64,000 bases of DNA from the NCBI RefSeq assembly GCF_020991125.1, contig NZ_CP087715.1:3883501-3947500 (forward strand). Reading direction: 5' to 3'. Position 1 is the first letter of the stretch. Each line of letters opens with the position of its first letter. Positions 59,711 through 64,000 of the stretch are shown one piece after another. A program made the position numbers and the translations under genes. Origin of the DNA: Microbulbifer celer (lineage in GTDB: Bacteria; Pseudomonadota; Gammaproteobacteria; Pseudomonadales; Cellvibrionaceae). A model generated the notes under the pieces. It was not told where the DNA came from. It saw only the letters and a list, made by a program, of their open reading frames with translations, and made no database searches.

Positions 59711-59734
59711 AAGGGAGAGCAGAGGCTCTCCCTT
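59711..59734 (-). terminator. Terminator of the TonB-dependent receptor gene
   Basis: AAGGGAGAGC (59711-59720) pairs with GCTCTCCCTT (59725-59734). On the minus strand it is followed by TTTCTTTCCC, fitting the leftward receptor gene. Confidence 0.75.
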
Positions 59735-59761
59735 TGTTACAGGTGTTACAGGCATCGCTCA

Positions 59762-62377
59762 CTAGAAGCTGTAAGCCATCTTGCCATAAACAAACCGGCC
59801 GCGCGGATCGTGCTGGCTGGAAACGTAGCCATACAGATCCGAATCACCATCACCGATCGCGAAGGGGGGCTCCTCGTCCAGTGCGTTGTCGGCGCCCAGG
59901 CTGAGCACCATATTTTCAAAGCCGGTATACCGCGCCTGCAGGCTCAAGGTCAGAAATGAATCGACGATACGGGAACGGTTACTGTCGTAGTCGAGGGTGC
60001 CGTCGAAGTCGATATCCGGCGTATCCTCAAATTCACCGATATAGTTCAGACCCAGAGTGAAAGCGAAGTTGTCCCGCGCCCAGTCTGCCGAAGCCGACCA
60101 GCGGTGTTCGGGATACTCGTACTCACCAGCCAGGTCGCGGCTCAGGAAATTCTCACCGGAGGAATCCAGCTCCACCCGCTCGAACTCCATCAGATAACTG
60201 TAGTCGAGCCGCAGGCCGAGGTCGCCGCCGGCGATCGGCATGCCAGAATAAACCATGCTCAGGTCCACGCCGGACACTGATTGTTCGCCAATATTGATAA
60301 AGCCGCTGTCGATGGACTGCAACGCGCCCAGGGACTCACCCGGCAGCGGCTCGGAGCGAATACAGACGCTGCTGTTCTGGTCGTTGCAGTTGAGCCGGTA
60401 GAGGTAGCCAAATGGTACATCGTCAATCTTGCCGTCCTGGGTAATGCGCCAGATATCCAGCGATACCTGCATGGTGTCCAGTGGCTTCAGCACCGCACCG
60501 AGGTTGAAAGACTCGGATTCTTCGGCCTCAAGATCCGGGTTACCGGAAAAGACGATATTGTAATCGGTGCTGGCGCAGTAGGCGGAATTGATATCGCAAC
60601 CGTAGGTGTCCTTGAAAAAAATGGATTCCTCTGACGGGCCCAGGCCGATCTGCGCCAGTGAGGGGGCGCGAAAGCCGGTACCCCAGGAAGCGCGCAGCGA
60701 AAGCATATCGGTGGCAGTCCATAAAAGGTTCGCCATGGGGTTGGTTGTGGAGCCGAAATCGCTGTAATCGTCATAGCGGCCCGCGAGCGTCAAATCAAGG
60801 TTGGCCGGCAGCGGCACGGCGAGTTCCACAAATGCCGAGTTGATATCCCGGCTGGCCTGTGCGGAAACGGATTCGGTACCGAAGATAAGACCGCGCTGGA
60901 ACTGATCGTCGGGAATGTCCGAGGCCACCTCTTCCCTCCGCTCGATACCTGCGGCCATGGCGATGGCGCCGTTGCTGGTGTCGACCAGTGTGCCGTCTAC
61001 GGTGAAATTGGCACTGGTCAGTTGGGACTTGCCCTGCCGCACAAGACTAGTGGTAATCGCGTCGATGACCGATTCCGGATTTTGCACGCCGCCGAAGGGA
61101 TTGTAACGGCCGGCATTAATTTCCTGCTGGAGCTTGTCGGTGCGTACCCAACCCTGGCTGCGGTCGCCGGTCTGGGTGGATTCACTGCGCGAACGTTGTA
61201 CCGATGCCTCCCAGTTCCAGTCGGCCACGTTACCGCGCAGGCCAAAGACGCCGCGAATATTGTCGGTCTCGATGTCCCACTGTCGGGCACCGGCGTCGAC
61301 AGTGCGGTAGCGGCCGATGTCGATACTGCTGGCACCGGCGAACGGGTTGTCCGGGTGATTGACCGGTACCGTGAGCGCGGCACTCTCGTCCAAGGGCGTC
61401 GGCGCGCCCTGCGCGATGGAGGTATTGTGTTGGAAGGCCACTTCGGTGAAAAATTCGACTTGATCGCTCAGTTGGGTGTTGCCCAGTACCATCACACCGG
61501 TGCGCTCCGCCTCTGGGGTCAACAGTGTCCAGGGCCCGTAGTCGTAGGCACATATCTGGCCGAGAGTGCTGTCCGGTGGACAGTTCGGGTCGATGGTGGA
61601 AACGCCGTCGACGACGAAATAGCCCGGATAGCCGCGCGATGAACGGAAATCCATACCGCCCCGGGCAGACTGATTGGCGGTATCCAGCCCGGGGCGCTCG
61701 GTGCTGCTCAACGTCGAGTTGCGTTGGTGGTCGAAAATCAACGTGAGATTGGCATCATCGCCACTGACGCCCCAGATGGCGGAGGTCGACTGCTCGTCAT
61801 AGCCATCTGCACCGCCGTAATCGACCGATACCTCGGCGCCCTCAAAATCCTCGCGCAGTACCAGATTGACCACGCCGGCGACGGCGTCGGACCCGTAAAT
61901 CGCAGAAGCGCCATCCTTCAGTACTTCCACGCGTTCGATGGCGGCTAACGGAATGGTGTTGATGTCGACAAAATTGGTGGTAATGCCCTCGGCAAAAGCG
62001 CTGATTGCCACGCGGCGGCCATTGATCAGCACCAGTGTGGCGTCTGCGCCCATACCCCGGAGGCTGACCGCTGCGGCGCCGTTGGCGGTGGAATCCTGGT
62101 TGTTGCCGCGAGTGGAGAAGGTGCCATTGCCCGCCGCCGGATGCTTTTCAAACATCTGCTGCAGGTTCGTGTAACCGGATTTTTCCAGCGACTCCCGGTC
62201 TACCACCTGAATGGGGGTGGCGGTTTCAAATTCGGCGTTGCGTGAAATGCGTGAACCGACCACGGCGACTTCCTCCATGGCCGCCTCTTGTTGTGCGAGC
62301 GAATGCTGAGAGGCTCCTACCGTCACACTGAGTACTGCCATGGCAAGTGCGCGGCGACGAAAAAATTGCTTGTGCAT
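59762..62377 (-). CDS. TonB-dependent outer-membrane receptor
   Basis: An 871-residue receptor. A signal peptide (to about residue 28, ending SLAQ) is followed by the TonB box region MEEVAVVGSRI, the plug (TPIQVVDRESLEKSGYTNL, LRGMGADATLVLINGRRV, IERVEVLKDGASAIYGSDAVAGVVNLVLR) and a barrel ending in FVYGKMAYSF. The C-terminal aromatic is present. Such large receptors import oligosaccharides, peptides or metal chelates; no neighbour indicates the substrate. It is flanked by mutM and by a degenerate mutM 3' fragment. Confidence 0.92.
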   Translation of the reverse strand: MHKQFFRRRALAMAVLSVTVGASQHSLAQQEAAMEEVAVVGSRISRNAEFETATPIQVVDRESLEKSGYTNLQQMFEKHPAAGNGTFSTRGNNQDSTANGAAAVSLRGMGADATLVLINGRRVAISAFAEGITTNFVDINTIPLAAIERVEVLKDGASAIYGSDAVAGVVNLVLREDFEGAEVSVDYGGADGYDEQSTSAIWGVSGDDANLTLIFDHQRNSTLSSTERPGLDTANQSARGGMDFRSSRGYPGYFVVDGVSTIDPNCPPDSTLGQICAYDYGPWTLLTPEAERTGVMVLGNTQLSDQVEFFTEVAFQHNTSIAQGAPTPLDESAALTVPVNHPDNPFAGASSIDIGRYRTVDAGARQWDIETDNIRGVFGLRGNVADWNWEASVQRSRSESTQTGDRSQGWVRTDKLQQEINAGRYNPFGGVQNPESVIDAITTSLVRQGKSQLTSANFTVDGTLVDTSNGAIAMAAGIERREEVASDIPDDQFQRGLIFGTESVSAQASRDINSAFVELAVPLPANLDLTLAGRYDDYSDFGSTTNPMANLLWTATDMLSLRASWGTGFRAPSLAQIGLGPSEESIFFKDTYGCDINSAYCASTDYNIVFSGNPDLEAEESESFNLGAVLKPLDTMQVSLDIWRITQDGKIDDVPFGYLYRLNCNDQNSSVCIRSEPLPGESLGALQSIDSGFINIGEQSVSGVDLSMVYSGMPIAGGDLGLRLDYSYLMEFERVELDSSGENFLSRDLAGEYEYPEHRWSASADWARDNFAFTLGLNYIGEFEDTPDIDFDGTLDYDSNRSRIVDSFLTLSLQARYTGFENMVLSLGADNALDEEPPFAIGDGDSDLYGYVSSQHDPRGRFVYGKMAYSF

Positions 62378-62576
62378 AATTGTCGACCTTCTATTTATTT
62401 TGATTATTTCCTGGTGACCGTTTCACGGTCGCGATCAACACTAGCAACGACCGGAAAAGTGAACAATCAGCGCACGATGAGATGAGAATCAGTCGGCATT
62501 AGTGGAGGTGGATCTCGCGCCAGCCGTCGAAAATTGGATTTATCGTAAGGAAAGGAAGATAAAAGCCTTCGAAATT
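62378..62576. other. Region upstream of the TonB-dependent receptor
   Basis: No gene seen. It should contain the receptor promoter. A weak Fur-like stretch (ATGAGAATCAGT, 62482-62493) is not convincing. Confidence 0.4.
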
Positions 62577-62647
62577 CGCCAGCCCGGATACCATCCGCGA
62601 CCCGATCATCGGTCAGCGCAATACCTACTTTGTCCTCGCTGCCAGTA
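62577..62647 (+). pseudogene. Degenerate duplicate of the mutM 3' end
   Basis: This stretch aligns with 59548-59630 of mutM. It shares GCCAGCCC, the run ATCGGTCAGCGCAATACCT (62608-62626, identical to 59592-59610) and GTCCTCGCTG. Relative to mutM it lacks about 14 bases that encode the first zinc-finger Cys pair, and it carries other changes, so it is not functional. Confidence 0.75.
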
Positions 62648-62982
62648 CCGAGGACAGAAAAGACTTCGCAGTTAGTTTGTTATCTGGAAGTGAAACAGTC
62701 GTACCAATTTTGCTGGCAGAGTATTGAGGAATGATTTTCTATAAAGAAATTTTTGCACTGCTTAATAAGATCAGTATTACATAAATTATAAAGGCATTTT
62801 CTACTATCGGATCAATCATGTCGCTTATTTCATTTCCGCTGAGGTAGGTATCTCCTTCTTTATAGGGCGGGGCTTTTTTGGTCGACCTCCATGTGGTACT
62901 CGACGTAGAGCGACGCCGATATTGCGCATAGAATCAGATCCATCTGAAAGTTATTTAACCGTAGTGGAGAAGTTATGCCGTT
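62648..62982. other. A/T-rich non-coding stretch
   Basis: About 335 bp with no convincing gene on either strand. GC content is clearly lower than in the flanking core genes. Confidence 0.4.
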
Positions 62983-62992
62983 ATGAAAAGGC

Positions 62993-63379
62993 TTGGTGGC
63001 GACTGTTCTATACGTCGTGTCATCAAGTTTGTTAGCGAGTGAATGCCCAGATTCGACTACACCCAGGGCTCTGTTTTCAGATTCTGAAAATCTCATCGAA
63101 GAATACTTCGAACCAAATAAGGGAGAATATAGCGCAACCTTTAAAGGTGGTAGCAGCGCGACTGCTCGTTTTAGTCTGTGCGGATTGGGTGTCAGAGCGA
63201 GTTATCTGATGCGGGATAAAAATGATGACCTGTCAGATCATATTGAGTTTTTCTTACTAAAGGCGGTTCCATCAGAAAATGATAGGAATATTGTTGCCTC
63301 GCAGCTAGTGAAGTTTACCGAAGAAGATTTTCGTAATGGAGTCACCCTGAATGGAAGCAACGGAGACCACTGGGTTTAA
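62993..63379 (+). CDS. Small exported protein, possibly frameshifted at its start
   Basis: The frame begins at TTG 62993 (VATVLYVVSSSLLASECPDS) and encodes 128 residues with two cysteines and a strand-rich body (YSATFKGGSSATARFSLCG). The N-terminus looks like a signal peptide that lacks its basic start. An ATG at 62983 preceded by GGAGAAG would give MKRL, then one extra G at 62995-62998 breaks the frame into this signal sequence. Either the TTG start is used or a single-base insertion has damaged the gene. Family unknown. Confidence 0.45.
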   Translation: MVATVLYVVSSSLLASECPDSTTPRALFSDSENLIEEYFEPNKGEYSATFKGGSSATARFSLCGLGVRASYLMRDKNDDLSDHIEFFLLKAVPSENDRNIVASQLVKFTEEDFRNGVTLNGSNGDHWV

Positions 63380-63458
63380 GCAAAAAATTCCCCGAGCCCG
63401 ATTTATGCTGCAGTGATTCACTACCGCTGGATTCCGCCGGAGCATTGAGAGTGACACC

Positions 63459-63599
63459 ATGAAAATACTGAGAATGGTGAAGGTGCCGGGCGCGCCGGTG
63501 GTCAATTACGGCAGACGTCCCGGCCTGTTGTATGGCTGTACTTTTGCGGATGTGTGGTTCGGTGAGTATTTTGAAAATTTTCTGGACGACTGGTATTGA
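63459..63599 (+). CDS. Small protein of unknown function (46 residues)
   Basis: Open frame MKILRMVKVPGAPVVNYG...ending ENFLDDWY, with GAGAGTG upstream. Codon choice is core-like and the composition is that of a folded small protein rather than chance sequence. It precedes the DUF5993-dsbB pair by 78 bp and could be part of the same unit. I do not recognise it. Confidence 0.5.
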   Translation: MKILRMVKVPGAPVVNYGRRPGLLYGCTFADVWFGEYFENFLDDWY

Positions 63600-63677
63600 G
63601 TAAATATCTGCGTTGATTGGGAATTCACCCAGTATCACCTTAAGTTTGAGTCCAATATTCCATTTCGGGACTCACCG

Positions 63678-63836
63678 ATGATTATGATGTTGCCATTCCT
63701 CACTGCACTTGTGTCTGCGTGGTACTGCTGGCGCGGGCGTCGATGCGCCGCAATGGGCTGGTGGGCGGTGACGGCGATGATTTATGTGGCCTGGTGCTTC
63801 TACCACATGACCGATTCGCTGAAGATTTCCCTGTAG
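63678..63836 (+). CDS. DUF5993-like small membrane protein
   Basis: A 52-residue protein with two hydrophobic helices (about 3-17 and 28-42) and the sequence MIMMLPFLTALVSAWYCWRGRR. It resembles the DUF5993 family of ~50-residue proteins encoded next to DsbB. The stop codon overlaps the AGGAGG ribosome site of the downstream dsbB, supporting a two-gene unit. Confidence 0.65.
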   Translation: MIMMLPFLTALVSAWYCWRGRRCAAMGWWAVTAMIYVAWCFYHMTDSLKISL

Positions 63837-63846
63837 GAGGCGCGTT

Positions 63847-64000
63847 GTGACGTACCCTGTAACCGGTCTCGGCCGCTGGTCCGATTGTCTCAATGCCCTC
63901 GGCTTGCTGGGCGTCAGCGGTATTCTCTGGTTCGCGTTTATCTGGCAGCTGGTATTGCACGAACTGCCCTGTCCCCTGTGTCTGCTACAGCGGGCGGCAT
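63847..64000 (+). CDS. dsbB: DsbB family disulphide bond formation protein, N-terminal part
   Basis: Begins at GTG 63847, six bases after AGGAGG, and runs off the window after 51 codons. A membrane helix (about 16-38) is followed by LPCPLCLLQR, whose CPLC is the quinone-linked redox pair of DsbB. DsbB reoxidises DsbA in the periplasm. The group without a recognisable second loop in view cannot be told from DsbI until the rest is seen. Confidence 0.8.
   Translation, partial: MTYPVTGLGRWSDCLNALGLLGVSGILWFAFIWQLVLHELPCPLCLLQRAA

Noticed and set aside
62482..62500. Fur-box-like sequence before the TonB-dependent receptor
   Set aside because: Only about half of the positions fit the consensus in any alignment, which is close to chance for this composition.
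62860..63096. Leftward 78-residue frame
   Set aside because: Antisense to the start of the small exported protein, with no start signal and no recognisable features.

Overview
The window looks like chromosomal DNA of a marine gammaproteobacterium of the Cellvibrionales type, with Microbulbifer or a close relative as my best guess. The reasons are the moderately high GC, the gene content (Crc, SlmA, OxyR next to RecG, long Pseudomonas-type PstC/PstA, a large TonB-dependent receptor, an S8 protease with two PPC domains) and a gene order that follows the Pseudomonas chromosome from pst through ubi, recG, spoT, rph and argB to rpmB. The species is inferred; no rRNA gene is present.

Layout. 1-6050: the start of a TRAP transporter small permease (leftward), then pstS-pstC-pstA-pstB-phoU behind a well-formed PHO box. 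6400-12525: a porin-like barrel, an M48 lipoprotease, a DUF4265 protein, yaaA with a DUF938 methyltransferase, and a TraF-like outer-membrane protein. 12623-16518 (leftward): phoR, phoB (with its own PHO box), ubiA, ubiC. 16746-29046: a dicarboxylate/amino-acid symporter, two tandem paralogous secreted proteins, recG, oxyR, a GlsB-like membrane protein, an SDR protein, ridA, spoT, rpoZ, gmk.

29100-47196: an accessory segment that separates gmk from yicC, which are neighbours in Pseudomonas. It holds a sterol desaturase-like enzyme, an alcohol dehydrogenase, a secreted subtilase, a glycosyltransferase and a type I restriction-modification island (hsdR, hsdM, hsdS). A two-gene AAA ATPase/TOPRIM module of the RloA/RloB kind sits between hsdR and hsdM, and a decaying DUF3800 gene follows hsdS. 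Beyond hsdR lies a low-GC pair of unrecognised genes, one encoding a glycine-rich membrane protein.

47197-64000: a return to conserved order with yicC, rph, crc, pyrE, a DUF4124 protein, slmA, argB, a long membrane-anchored algC, coaBC, radC, rpmB-rpmG and mutM. Then come a TonB-dependent receptor, a degenerate copy of the mutM 3' end, a few small genes, and a DUF5993-dsbB pair that runs off the end.

Themes. Phosphate uptake and its two-component control are encoded close together, and both carry textbook PHO boxes. Four large palindromic repeats with variable but self-complementary arms and a related core sit between housekeeping genes (14008-14095, 28239-28380, 57694-57801, 58670-58782). 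The strongest candidates for new biology are the ATPase/TOPRIM pair inside the type I locus, the low-GC pair beside hsdR, and this palindrome family.
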